Shown here one piece after another: positions 34,943-42,669 of a stretch of DNA of 59,127 nt (positions within the stretch are counted from its first letter, which is position 1; the number at the start of each line of letters is the position of its first letter). A program made the position numbers and the translations under genes. The stretch is from Oscillospiraceae bacterium (GTDB lineage: Bacteria > Bacillota > Clostridia > Oscillospirales > Oscillospiraceae): the NCBI GenBank assembly GCA_022792945.1, contig JAAWBZ010000028.1, positions 1 through 59,127 of the forward strand. Direction: 5' to 3'. Below the pieces are notes generated by a model that was given only the letters and a program-made list of their open reading frames with translations, was not told the DNA's origin and made no database searches.

Positions 34943-35085
34943 GGACGCGGCCGGCAGGGCGAAGGATTTAGCCGTCCCGCAAGGCAAAAAATTGCAGGAA
35001 TACTGGATGTATTTCAAGTTTTTTAACGCGGCGGGGCGGAAAAAGCTACGCTCTGCCGGCTGTGGGGGGTTGTCAATACAGGTTC

Positions 35086-36630
35086 TTACATCAGCGGGGA
35101 GAACAGCCGCAGGAACGCGCCGCTCAGGCGATGCAGCAGCGGGCGGCTCTTGCACTCCGCCAGGGACACCCGGTGGCAGACCGGGAACGTTTTCTCAAAG
35201 TCCTGCGCCACCTGCTCCAGGCAGTCCGCCCGGTACAGCCAGACCGCGTCCTCAAAGTGCAGGTACAGGCTCCGGAAGTCGAAATTCACCGTTCCCACCA
35301 CCGCGTATTCGCCGTCCACGCAGAAGACCTTCGAGTGCAGGAAGCCTGGCGTGAACTCATAAATCCGCACGCCCGCCGTGATGAGGTCCGGATAGTGCGC
35401 CCGGGTCACCGCGAACACATACCGCTTGTCCGGAATCGCCGGCGTCACGATGCGCACGTCCACGCCGTTTTTCGCCGCCACCGTCAGCGCCGAGATCATC
35501 TTGTCGCTGAGGATCAGGTACGGCGTCATGATGTACACCGACCGCCGCGCTTTGGTAATCAGGTTGAAAAAGACCGTGTCGCCCACGTCCTCGCTGTCCA
35601 GCGGGCTGTCGGCGAAGGGCTGCACAAACCCGTGGGGCAGGCCGCTGACCCGGGGCGGACGCGGGGGCTTATAGGCCGAGACCGAATCCTTCCACCCGCG
35701 GATGTGCGCCCACATGGACAGGAACATCACCGTCATGGGCCACACCGCCTCCCCCCGCAGGCGGATCACGCAGTCCTTCCAGTAGCCGAACCGCTGTACC
35801 GCATTGATGTACTCATCCGCCAGGTTGACGCCGCCGGTAAAGCCCACCTCGCCGTCCACGATCAGGAATTTCCGGTGGTCGCGGTTGTTGAGCCGCGAGG
35901 AGAGCACCGGGATATAGGGATTGAACGCGCAGGCCTGGATGCCCACGGCCTCCAGGCGCTTATAGTAGCCGGCGGGCAGCTTGGTGATACAGCCGAAATC
36001 GTCATAGATTACCCGCACATCGACGCCGGCCGCGGCCTTTTTCCGCAGCAGCTCCAGCATCCGGCCCCACATCCGGCCCTCCTCGATGATGAAATACTCC
36101 AGAAAGATGTACCGCTCCGCCCTGGCGATGGCCTGGAGCATATCCCCGAAGGCGTCCTCGCCGCAGCTGTAGTAGGCCGTTTCGGTCCGGTCGCACACCG
36201 GGCAGCAGGCCACGCCCGCCAGATACCGCGACTGCATCGCCGCCTCGGGGCTGATGGCAGCCTCCCGCTGCAAAACGCCGATATCCTGGCTGAGATTGTC
36301 CCGGTGGATCTGCTCTACCGCGTGCATTTTGCGCTGGAGGCGCCGGGAGAGGCGGTTGCCGCCGAACATCATATAAAACAGAATGCCGAACACCGGGAGG
36401 GCCATGATGGGGATGATCCAGGCGATCTTGTAGCCTGGGTCCGTGCGGTGGGAGACGATCCCCACGACGGCCATCCAGGCCAGGATGGTCATGACCGTGT
36501 CAAACCAGCGGTAGTAGCCGGATAGAACGCCGATGCCCAAAACCAGCATGATGACCTGGGCCAAAATGCACAACGTCACCACCACCAGACGCTGGAACAA
36601 CAATTTCAGGTAGTTTTTTGGCCTTTTCGT
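35086..36630 (-). CDS. cls: cardiolipin synthase (phospholipase D family)
   Basis: A membrane enzyme of about 514 residues that joins two phosphatidylglycerols to cardiolipin. Three hydrophobic helices occupy the first about 90 residues, followed by two HKD active sites: NNRDHRKFLIVDGEVGFTGG and GFLHSKVFCVDGEYAVVGT, with TPYLILSD between. The start is odd. The open frame begins at a TTG (36651) that has no ribosome site, while an ideal AAAAAGGAGG lies inside it and has no ATG, GTG or TTG at the right distance. The codon 8 bases after it is ACG (36628-36630), followed by KRPKNYLKLLF. I set the start there; the TTG is the alternative. Confidence 0.88.
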   Translation of the reverse strand, partial: TKRPKNYLKLLFQRLVVVTLCILAQVIMLVLGIGVLSGYYRWFDTVMTILAWMAVVGIVSHRTDPGYKIAWIIPIMALPVFGILFYMMFGGNRLSRRLQRKMHAVEQIHRDNLSQDIGVLQREAAISPEAAMQSRYLAGVACCPVCDRTETAYYSCGEDAFGDMLQAIARAERYIFLEYFIIEEGRMWGRMLELLRKKAAAGVDVRVIYDDFGCITKLPAGYYKRLEAVGIQACAFNPYIPVLSSRLNNRDHRKFLIVDGEVGFTGGVNLADEYINAVQRFGYWKDCVIRLRGEAVWPMTVMFLSMWAHIRGWKDSVSAYKPPRPPRVSGLPHGFVQPFADSPLDSEDVGDTVFFNLITKARRSVYIMTPYLILSDKMISALTVAAKNGVDVRIVTPAIPDKRYVFAVTRAHYPDLITAGVRIYEFTPGFLHSKVFCVDGEYAVVGTVNFDFRSLYLHFEDAVWLYRADCLEQVAQDFEKTFPVCHRVSLAECKSRPLLHRLSGAFLRLFSPLM

Positions 36631-36654
36631 AGAAATCGCCTCCTTTTTCAAATA

Positions 36655-37467
36655 TTACAGCGGACCGTCAGGGAGCTGTAAATCGGGAAGCTCCAGCGGC
36701 CAGGGGGTCAAATGCACATCGGGTTTGACGCGCTCGCCGTGGAAATCGCTGCCGGCGGTGACGCGGAGGTCGTACTTACGGGCCAGGGAGAGATAGAGGG
36801 CGGTCTGGGCGGGGGTGTGGCGGGGATAATAGCACTCGATGGCATCCAAACCACAGAATTTCAGGTGGATCACCAGCTTTTCCAAACTTTCCTCGTCATA
36901 TTGGAGCTGGTAGGGATGGGCAAAGGCGGCATAGCCGCCGGCGCCTTTAATGGCCTCGATGCAGGCCTGGGCTGTAGGCTTTGGGCGCTCAATGCTGGAA
37001 AATTCCGGCGTATCCAGGTATTTATCGAACGCTTCGCGGGTATTCTGGACGTAATGGCGGGCCACCAGAGCCTGGGCGAAGTGGGGACGGCCGGGGCCGT
37101 GGACCTCCTCGGGGGTCAGGGGGACACCCCGCTCCCGCAGATAGTCCAGAATCCGCGCGCTCCGCTCCCGCCGGCCCTGCTGGAGCTGCTCACACAGACG
37201 GGACAGAGGCGTGGGGCTGTCCTGGAAATGATAGGCCAGAAGGTGGAGATTCCGGTGCTCCCGGGCGGCTAATTCGGCCCCTTTGATGAAAAATAATCCA
37301 ATTTCCCGGGCGGTCTGCGCGGCCTCGTCCAGGCCGGAGAGGGTGTCGTGGTCGGTGAGGGCCAGGATTTGGATGCCGGCCTGGCGGGCCATATGGACCA
37401 CCTGGGACGGCGTATACTGGCCGTCGGACGCGGTGGAATGGGTGTGTAGATCGACGCGGTACTGCAT
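36655..37467 (-). CDS. PHP-domain metal-dependent phosphoesterase
   Basis: A 270-residue enzyme from the ATG at 37467 (GGAGGC upstream). The PHP motifs are intact: YRVDLHTHSTASDGQYTP at the N-terminus, LALTDHDT near residue 40, GAELAA (metal-bridging Glu) near 65, AAFAHPYQL near 190 and TAGSDFHG near 240. The layout matches the RNase AM/3',5'-nucleotide phosphatase (YciV/TrpH) group, which hydrolyses phosphoadenosine phosphate or short oligonucleotides. It lies directly upstream of cls on the same strand with almost no gap, so the two are probably co-transcribed. The longer open frame to 37626 has a Pro-rich repetitive extension and is rejected. Confidence 0.9.
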   Translation of the reverse strand: MQYRVDLHTHSTASDGQYTPSQVVHMARQAGIQILALTDHDTLSGLDEAAQTAREIGLFFIKGAELAAREHRNLHLLAYHFQDSPTPLSRLCEQLQQGRRERSARILDYLRERGVPLTPEEVHGPGRPHFAQALVARHYVQNTREAFDKYLDTPEFSSIERPKPTAQACIEAIKGAGGYAAFAHPYQLQYDEESLEKLVIHLKFCGLDAIECYYPRHTPAQTALYLSLARKYDLRVTAGSDFHGERVKPDVHLTPWPLELPDLQLPDGPL

Positions 37468-37487
37468 AGATTGCCTCCGTTTGGGGG

Positions 37488-37560
37488 GGTTGAAGGGTGG
37501 TGGAAGGGGAGTGAAAGGTGGTTGAAGGGCAGTTAAAGGGTGGTTGAACGGGGGGTGAAC
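37488..37560. repeat. degenerate short tandem repeat upstream of the PHP gene
   Basis: Six imperfect copies of an 11-base unit resembling TTGAAGGGTGG occur in tandem. In the PHP transcript this would be an unstructured pyrimidine-rich leader. Confidence 0.6.
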
Positions 37561-37588
37561 CGCCGCCGGGGCGGAGGGCACCAAAATG

Positions 37589-37622
37589 CCGGGGGAGCTA
37601 TCTTTCTCAGACAGCTCCCCGG
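37589..37622 (-). terminator. hairpin at the end of the small membrane protein gene
   Basis: CCGGGGGAGCT (37589-37599) pairs with AGCTCCCCGG (37613-37622). It overlaps the stop codon; GCATTTTGG follows on the minus strand. Confidence 0.55.
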
Positions 37623-37801
37623 TCATCTGGAATTTCCTGGAACGCGCGCCCGCACCAGGACGCCGCGCCTATGATCGCGGCCAGCAGAAACGACGCCGCC
37701 GCGACGGTCCCCGCCGCGCTCCGGCGCGTGCGCCAGGACCAGACGGAACCAATGGCCGAAAGGATGGTGAAAAACAGATTCCAGTGCTTTGCCGCCTTCA
37801 T
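37607..37801 (-). CDS. small membrane protein of unknown function
   Basis: A 64-residue protein starting with MKAAKHWNLFFTILSAIG behind GAAGGAGG and a consensus promoter. Two hydrophobic segments (about 7-22 and 32-48) flank a basic turn (WRTRRS), predicting a two-pass membrane hairpin with positive loop inside. No family is recognised. It stands alone in front of the PHP-cls pair on the same strand. Confidence 0.65.
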   Translation of the reverse strand: MKAAKHWNLFFTILSAIGSVWSWRTRRSAAGTVAAASFLLAAIIGAASWCGRAFQEIPDDRGAV

Positions 37802-37840
37802 GCCGCCGCCTCCTTCTGTGAAGCGCGAATTGTTTTCTCC

Positions 37841-37869
37841 ATTATAGCATAGGCGGCGGGCCAATTCAA
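37841..37869 (-). promoter_or_regulatory. sigma-A promoter for the small membrane protein
   Basis: Minus strand: TTGAAT (37864-37869), 17-base spacer, perfect TATAAT (37841-37846). Confidence 0.75.
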
Positions 37870-38043
37870 TCGGTTTTCGCGAAATTACGAGGGGTTTCCC
37901 CATGGCGGATCGCCCAAAGGCGGAAGCATACGCGAAAATCCGCCGCTTAAAGTATAGACGGTTTTGGCCGATAACAATCATAATGCCGGCCGCGGAGTTC
38001 GGGGCGGACCGGCGGGATTTGAAATTTTTTGGGGGTTTTCCGC

Positions 38044-39012
38044 ATGGAACATATTCGTTACGGCATTCTCAGCACGTCCTCCATCGCGCCCCGGTTCATC
38101 GCCGCCGTCCGGGAGGCGGAGGCCGGGGAGATTGCGGCGCTGTCCTCCCGCAGCCTGGAGAAGGCGCGGGAAAAGGCTGCGGAGTGGGACATCCCCGCCG
38201 CCTACGGCGGACATCAGGCGCTGCTGGACGACCCCGCGGTCAACACCGTCTACATCTCCACGGTCAACGCCCAGCACTACCCCTGGGCCAGGGCGGCGCT
38301 GGAGCAGGGCAAGCATGTGGTGTGCGAGAAGCCCTGCACCACCTCCGCGGCTGCGACACGAGAGCTGTTCCGCCTGGCGCGGGAGAAGGGGCTGTTCCTG
38401 ATGGAGGCGGAGAAAATGCTCTTCCTGCCGGCGGTGGAGGCCGTCCGGGACCGCATCCAACGGGGCGAGCTGGGGCGCATCCATATGGCGGAGTTCCGCC
38501 ACTCGTTCCCGGCGGCCTACAACGGGTGGATGTACGACGAGGCGGCGGGGGGCGGGCCGCTGCTGTCCAGCGCCATCTACGTGATGGAGCTGGTGCTGTG
38601 GCTGTTTGGCGGCATCCGGCGGTGCGGCGGTCTGGCAACGCCCATGGGCAACGGCGTGGAGGCGCAGTACGTCCTGAGCGGCGAAACCGAGAGCGGCGTG
38701 CTGTTCACGGCGCAGAACAGCACGCTGGCGATGCTGCAGAATGGCGCGCGGATTTATGGGGAGAAGGGCTGGATCGACCTGCCGGACTACTGGAAGGCGC
38801 GGCGGGCGGTGTTCCATATCCAGGGGCGCGCGGCGGAGACAATGGAGTTTCCGTGCGAGCACGAGCTGGTGTATGAGGCACGGCATATTGCCGAATGCCT
38901 GCGGGCGGGGCGGCTGAACAGTCCGGTGGTGACGGAGGAATTGTCGGTGGCGGCGATTTCGGTGCTGGAGGAGATCCGGGAAGCGTGGAGACGGACTTTG
39001 CCGGGGGCGTAG
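38044..39012 (+). CDS. Gfo/Idh/MocA-family oxidoreductase (dihydrodiol dehydrogenase-like)
   Basis: A 322-residue NAD(P)-dependent oxidoreductase. The Rossmann domain starts IRYGILSTSSIA (the usual GxGxxG is replaced by G-I-L-S-T-S-S-I-A, as in the dihydrodiol/1,5-anhydrofructose group). The catalytic-lysine motif EKP is at 95-97, and the C-terminal alpha/beta domain carries AGGGPLLSSAIYVMELVLWL. It stands alone between a divergent small membrane protein and a convergent rubredoxin operon, so its sugar or polyol substrate is unknown. A GGGGG stretch precedes the ATG at 38044. Confidence 0.88.
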   Translation: MEHIRYGILSTSSIAPRFIAAVREAEAGEIAALSSRSLEKAREKAAEWDIPAAYGGHQALLDDPAVNTVYISTVNAQHYPWARAALEQGKHVVCEKPCTTSAAATRELFRLAREKGLFLMEAEKMLFLPAVEAVRDRIQRGELGRIHMAEFRHSFPAAYNGWMYDEAAGGGPLLSSAIYVMELVLWLFGGIRRCGGLATPMGNGVEAQYVLSGETESGVLFTAQNSTLAMLQNGARIYGEKGWIDLPDYWKARRAVFHIQGRAAETMEFPCEHELVYEARHIAECLRAGRLNSPVVTEELSVAAISVLEEIREAWRRTLPGA

Positions 39013-39071
39013 TGGCAGGATGGGGATCGCGCGGCGGGTTCCGGGATTTTGAGGCGTGGACGCGCTGCAAT

Positions 39072-39110
39072 AAAAAGACAGGGCAGACCGATGGGTCCGC
39101 CCTGCTTTTT
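39072..39110. terminator. bidirectional terminator
   Basis: AAAAAG, a GC stem around 39080-39104 with one mismatch, then CTTTTT; it serves the oxidoreductase (+) and the rubredoxin operon (-). Confidence 0.82.
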
Positions 39111-39115
39111 GTTTT

Positions 39116-39277
39116 TCAGGCTTCCTCGCTGAAGTCCTCTTTGCCGACGCCGCATTCCGGGCAGGTCCAGTCCTCAGGGACGTCCTCCCATTTGGTGCCG
39201 GGGGCGACGCCGTTGTCCGGGTCGCCGGCGGCCTCGTCGTAGACGTAGCCGCAGATGGTGCAGACATATTTTTTCAT
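39116..39277 (-). CDS. rubredoxin
   Basis: A 53-residue electron carrier too short to stand out among the open frames. It starts [20 protein letters not shown] and ends [17 protein letters not shown]; two CxxC(G) pairs bind one iron. Conserved aromatic and Asp-Pro positions match stand-alone rubredoxins. A strong AAAAGGAGG lies 11 bases before the ATG. It follows the flavodiiron gene by about 30 bases on the same strand, and should feed it electrons from NAD(P)H:rubredoxin oxidoreductase for reducing O2 or NO. Confidence 0.96.
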   Translation of the reverse strand: MKKYVCTICGYVYDEAAGDPDNGVAPGTKWEDVPEDWTCPECGVGKEDFSEEA

Positions 39278-39308
39278 GCTCGTGAATCCTCCTTTTCAGA
39301 ATTTTTCG

Positions 39309-41150
39309 CTATTTCAGCTTCTCGAAATCCGCCGCCCCGTGTTTGCACAGCGGGCAGATGAAGTCGGCGGGCAGGGTCTCGCCCTCGTAGACGTAGCCGC
39401 AGATCTTGCACACCCAGCCGGGCTTGTTCTCCTCGGCGGGCTGGGGCTTGGGCTTGGTGTGGGCGAAGTAGTAGGCGTAGGTGATGGACGGCGCGTTGGT
39501 GAGCACCCGCGCCTCGGTGATGTCCGCCACGAAGAGCGTATGGGTGCCGTAGTCCAGCTTGTCGGTGACGCGGCAGGAGATGAACGCGTTGGCGTACCTG
39601 TTCAGCCGCAGCAGACCGTTTTCACTGCGCTCGGCGTGAGAGAATTTTTCAAATTTGTTTACGTCCCGGCCGCTCTGGAAGCCGAAGTGCTGGAACACCC
39701 GGAAGGGCGCGTCCTCCGAGAGGATCGAGACGTTGAATTCGCCGGTGCGGACGATCATGTCGTGGGTATGGTTCTGCTTGTTCACGGCGATGGTCAGGCG
39801 CTTGGGGGTGTCGGTCAGCTGCGCGGCGGTGTTGATGATGCAGCCGTTGTCCTGGCCGGCCTCCCGGGCGGTGAGGACGAAGAGACCGTAGCTGAGCTTG
39901 AACATGGCGTTGGGCTCCACCTTCTGGCTGTGGTCCGCCGGCTGAGGCTTGGGCATGGTGTCCACCAGGGCGTCCGCCAGCGCCTGGAGCTGGAGGCGCT
40001 GCGCGTCCTTTACCGACGAGAGGATGTCCACGCCGGTGTCCAGGATGGTCATGTTCTTCATCTCGGAGATGCATTTTCGCATCAGGTCTCCGGCGGTGGG
40101 GGCCCAGCTGCCGTTCTGGATGATGCCCACGGTGCGGTTCTGGAGGTTGTGGGCCTTGAGATCGGTGAGGACCGTCTCCATATTGCAGAAGATGCCGGCG
40201 TTGTAGGTGGTGGAGGCGAACACCAGGTGCGAGCAGCGGAACGCCTCGGCCACGATCACCGACGGGTGGGTCATGGACACGTCGTACATCACCACGTTGC
40301 GCACGCCCCGGTCGGCCAGCTCGGCGGCCAGGATATTGGCGGCGTTCTCGGTATGGCCGTAGACGGAGGCGTAGGCGATCATCACCGCGTTCTCCTCGGG
40401 CTGGTAGCGGCTCCAGTGCTGGTATTTGTCGAGGAACCAGCCGATGTTCTTGCGCCACACCGGGCCGTGGAGGGGGCAGATGGTCTCGATCTCAATGGTG
40501 GCGGCTTTCTTTAAGAGGGCCTGGACCTGGGTGCCGTACTTGCCGACGATGTTGGTGAAGTAGCGGCGGGCGTCTGGAAGCCACTCGGTCTCGAAGTTCA
40601 CCTCGTCCGCGAAGATGTTGCCGCCCAGGGCGCCGAAGGTACCGAAGGCGTCGGCGGAGAAGAGAGTCTTGGTGGTTGTATCATAGGTGACCATGGCCTC
40701 GGGCCAGTGGACCATGGGGGCCATGACGAAGGTGAAGGTATGTTTGCCGGTACAGACGGTGTCGAATTCCTGGATGACCACCGCGCGGCTGTCGATGTCG
40801 AAGGGGAAGAAGTTGCGGATCATGGGCAGGGTCTTGGCGTTGACGATGATCTTGACCTCGGGATGGCGGAGGACCAGCTCCTCCATGGTGGCGCAGTGGT
40901 CCGGCTCCATATGGTTGACCACCAGGTAGTCCAGGGGACGGCCGGCCAGGACGTGCTCGAGATTCTCGAAGAACTGCCCGCTGACGCTCCTGTCCACGGT
41001 GTCCAGCAGGATGGTCTTTTCGTCCAGCACCACGTAGGCGTTGTAGGAGACGCCGCGGGAGATGGGGAACACGTTCTCAAACAGCGCCAGCCGCCGGTCG
41101 CTGGCGCCGATCCAGAAGAGATCGTCTTGGATTCGTTTGACGCAGTACAT
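39309..41150 (-). CDS. flavodiiron protein with flavin-reductase and rubredoxin modules
   Basis: A 613-residue four-module O2/NO reductase of the cytoplasm. Residues 1-250: metallo-beta-lactamase diiron domain with ligands H80-x-E82-x-D84-H85, His148, Asp167 and His228. About 255-395: flavodoxin with the FMN loop YASVYGHTENA. About 410-560: flavin-reductase-like domain (TAREAGQDNGCIINTAAQL). About 578-613: rubredoxin with WVCKICGYVYEG and ICPLCKHG. The modules form an internal chain able to pass electrons to the diiron site, reducing oxygen to water or nitric oxide to N2O. AAGGAGG sets the start. A rubredoxin gene follows. Confidence 0.95.
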   Translation of the reverse strand: MYCVKRIQDDLFWIGASDRRLALFENVFPISRGVSYNAYVVLDEKTILLDTVDRSVSGQFFENLEHVLAGRPLDYLVVNHMEPDHCATMEELVLRHPEVKIIVNAKTLPMIRNFFPFDIDSRAVVIQEFDTVCTGKHTFTFVMAPMVHWPEAMVTYDTTTKTLFSADAFGTFGALGGNIFADEVNFETEWLPDARRYFTNIVGKYGTQVQALLKKAATIEIETICPLHGPVWRKNIGWFLDKYQHWSRYQPEENAVMIAYASVYGHTENAANILAAELADRGVRNVVMYDVSMTHPSVIVAEAFRCSHLVFASTTYNAGIFCNMETVLTDLKAHNLQNRTVGIIQNGSWAPTAGDLMRKCISEMKNMTILDTGVDILSSVKDAQRLQLQALADALVDTMPKPQPADHSQKVEPNAMFKLSYGLFVLTAREAGQDNGCIINTAAQLTDTPKRLTIAVNKQNHTHDMIVRTGEFNVSILSEDAPFRVFQHFGFQSGRDVNKFEKFSHAERSENGLLRLNRYANAFISCRVTDKLDYGTHTLFVADITEARVLTNAPSITYAYYFAHTKPKPQPAEENKPGWVCKICGYVYEGETLPADFICPLCKHGAADFEKLK

Positions 41151-41364
41151 GAAGGGGGTCCTCCTTAGATCACATATTTTTCTATCGCACATTGTACCAT
41201 ATCCATGGAAAAATTGACAGACGGTTTTGCGGAAAATGGGAAATTTTTTCGGGCGTCCGCAGCGGGCGGCGTTTTCCGGATAAAAATGGAGGATTCCGGT
41301 TTGGAAACAGTACCGCGCGGCCCGCGGGCGCCGGCGCGTGGGCCTGTTCCCCTGTCTGGGATAG

Positions 41365-41393
41365 ATTATGCGGAAATTACGGGGAAAAGTCAA
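41365..41393 (-). promoter_or_regulatory. sigma-A promoter of the flavodiiron–rubredoxin operon
   Basis: Minus strand: TTGACT (41388-41393), 17-base spacer, CATAAT (41365-41370), about 215 bases before the start codon, implying a long leader. A TACAAT at 41191-41196 is a weaker alternative nearer the gene. Confidence 0.5.
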
Positions 41394-41651
41394 GATCGGA
41401 AATGGTAAAATTTTTCAGGCTGGAGGCGGTGGCCCCCGCCGCGGCGGGGTGTGGAGAACGGGGGGCGGAAGCCCCGGGGGTGTCTGGATTTTCTTGTTTT
41501 TTTCCGGATACAGACTCAGCAGTCTGCATAAATACGGGATTACCGTTTTGTATAGAATCAACAGCTTTTTCCAAATACGCCGGATATCCGCCGCTGGAAA
41601 CCTTCGATTTCCCGCGATTTTTTCACGGTTTTTTTCAGGTGTTCTTCAGAA

Positions 41652-41797
41652 TTTTACAAAAAAGTATACATTTCTGAAAAAATTTTTATGATTCCGAAAG
41701 CGGATTTCCGATGTTGAAAATCCAGGGTATTTATGGTATCTTAGTGGCAGAAAAGCAGCGCGGCCGGTTCGGCAAAAATGTATGCTTTTTTGTATAG
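41652..41797. repeat. AT-rich 22-base imperfect inverted repeat
   Basis: TTTTACAAAAAAGTATACAT plus TT (41652-41673) matches the reverse complement of 41776-41797 at 19 of 22 positions; about 100 bases lie between. It abuts the 3' end of the SDR gene. Confidence 0.75.
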
Positions 41798-41815
41798 CGC
41801 CGGGGCCGCGGGCGG

Positions 41816-42553
41816 TCAGATGACGTAGCCGCCGTTGGGGCTGAGAATCTGGCCGGTGATGAAGGATGCGCGGTCGCTGCCCAGGAACAGGATCGCCTCT
41901 GCGATTTCCTCCGCACGGCCCAGGCGGCGCAGGGGCGTGGCGGCATAGATGGTCTCGCGGGCCTCCGGGGTGAGCCAGGCGTTCATGTCGGTATCGATGA
42001 TGCCCGGGGCCACGCAGTTGACCCGGATGCCGTCGGGGCCGACCTCCTTGGCCAGCGACCGCGTCATGGTGACCACTGCGCCCTTGGTGGCCGAGTAGGG
42101 GACCTCCTCCGGGCCGCCGGTGATGCCCCAAATGGACGATACGTTGACAATTGCGCCGTGATGGCGGGCGGTCATGCCCGGCAGAACGGCCTGGGTGCAG
42201 TGGAACATGCCCTTGATATTGACGCGGAACACCCGGTCCCATTTCTCCTCGGTGTAGTCCACCAGGCGTGTCAGAGGAATGGCGATGCCGGCATTGTTGA
42301 CCAGGACGTCCACGCCGCCCAGGTCCGCCTCGATCTGAGCCAGCATCTGGTCCACCTGGGACCGGTCGGAGACGTCGGCGGAATAGGCGGCGGCGCGGAC
42401 GCCGGCTTCGCAAAGCTCCTGCACCAGGGCTTGCGCGGCCTCGTGCTGGGTCAGGTAGTTGACGGCCACCTGATAACCGTCGCGGGCGAAGGCGCGGGCC
42501 GCTGCGGCGCCGATGCCGCGGGACGCGCCGGTGATCCATACAGTGCGTTTCAT
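41816..42553 (-). CDS. SDR-family oxidoreductase (3-oxoacyl-ACP reductase/FabG-like)
   Basis: A 245-residue short-chain dehydrogenase. Cofactor loop TGASRGIG (8-15), NNAG (86-89), catalytic Ser139/140, Tyr153 and Lys157 (YSATK), and the C-terminal SFITGQILSPNGGYVI end. It starts behind AGGAGGC. It is divergent from the Gfo/Idh gene that opens locus 2, with 116 bases between, and a second SDR lies in that locus. A role in oxidising or reducing a locus 2 sugar is more likely than fatty-acid synthesis, because no fab genes are near; this is inference. Confidence 0.9.
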   Translation of the reverse strand: MKRTVWITGASRGIGAAAARAFARDGYQVAVNYLTQHEAAQALVQELCEAGVRAAAYSADVSDRSQVDQMLAQIEADLGGVDVLVNNAGIAIPLTRLVDYTEEKWDRVFRVNIKGMFHCTQAVLPGMTARHHGAIVNVSSIWGITGGPEEVPYSATKGAVVTMTRSLAKEVGPDGIRVNCVAPGIIDTDMNAWLTPEARETIYAATPLRRLGRAEEIAEAILFLGSDRASFITGQILSPNGGYVI

Positions 42554-42590
42554 AAAGAAAGCCTCCTCGTATTATTTTTATTCCAGGCGC

Positions 42591-42620
42591 AGTATAGCAC
42601 GGCCCGGGGGAAGCTGTAAA
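42591..42620 (-). promoter_or_regulatory. sigma-A promoter for the SDR gene
   Basis: Minus strand: TTTACA (42615-42620), 18-base spacer, TATACT (42591-42596). Confidence 0.6.
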
Positions 42621-42669
42621 GCAGTTTCTTTCCGGCGGACCACCAGTTTGGGAAAGGGAGAACACATTT

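Larger units (their letters stand above)
41151..41815. other. 665-base AT-richer intergenic region
   Basis: No convincing gene. It holds a likely promoter for the flavodiiron operon (41365-41393), a leader of about 200 bases, and an AT-rich island with a 22-base imperfect inverted repeat (41652-41673 and 41776-41797). Short open frames here have no ribosome sites. Confidence 0.6.

Noticed and set aside
37468-37626. N-terminal extension of the PHP protein
   Set aside because: It would encode a Pro-rich repeat created by the tandem DNA repeat; the family start YRVDLHTHS follows the ATG at 37467 with a good ribosome site.
39309-41393. Longer flavodiiron open frame starting beyond 41150
   Set aside because: The residues before MYCVKRIQDD are low-complexity and AAGGAGG sits correctly before 41150.
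41192-41677. 161-codon plus-strand open frame in the 665-base gap
   Set aside because: No ribosome site, biased composition, overlaps the divergent promoter region of the flavodiiron operon; no family features.
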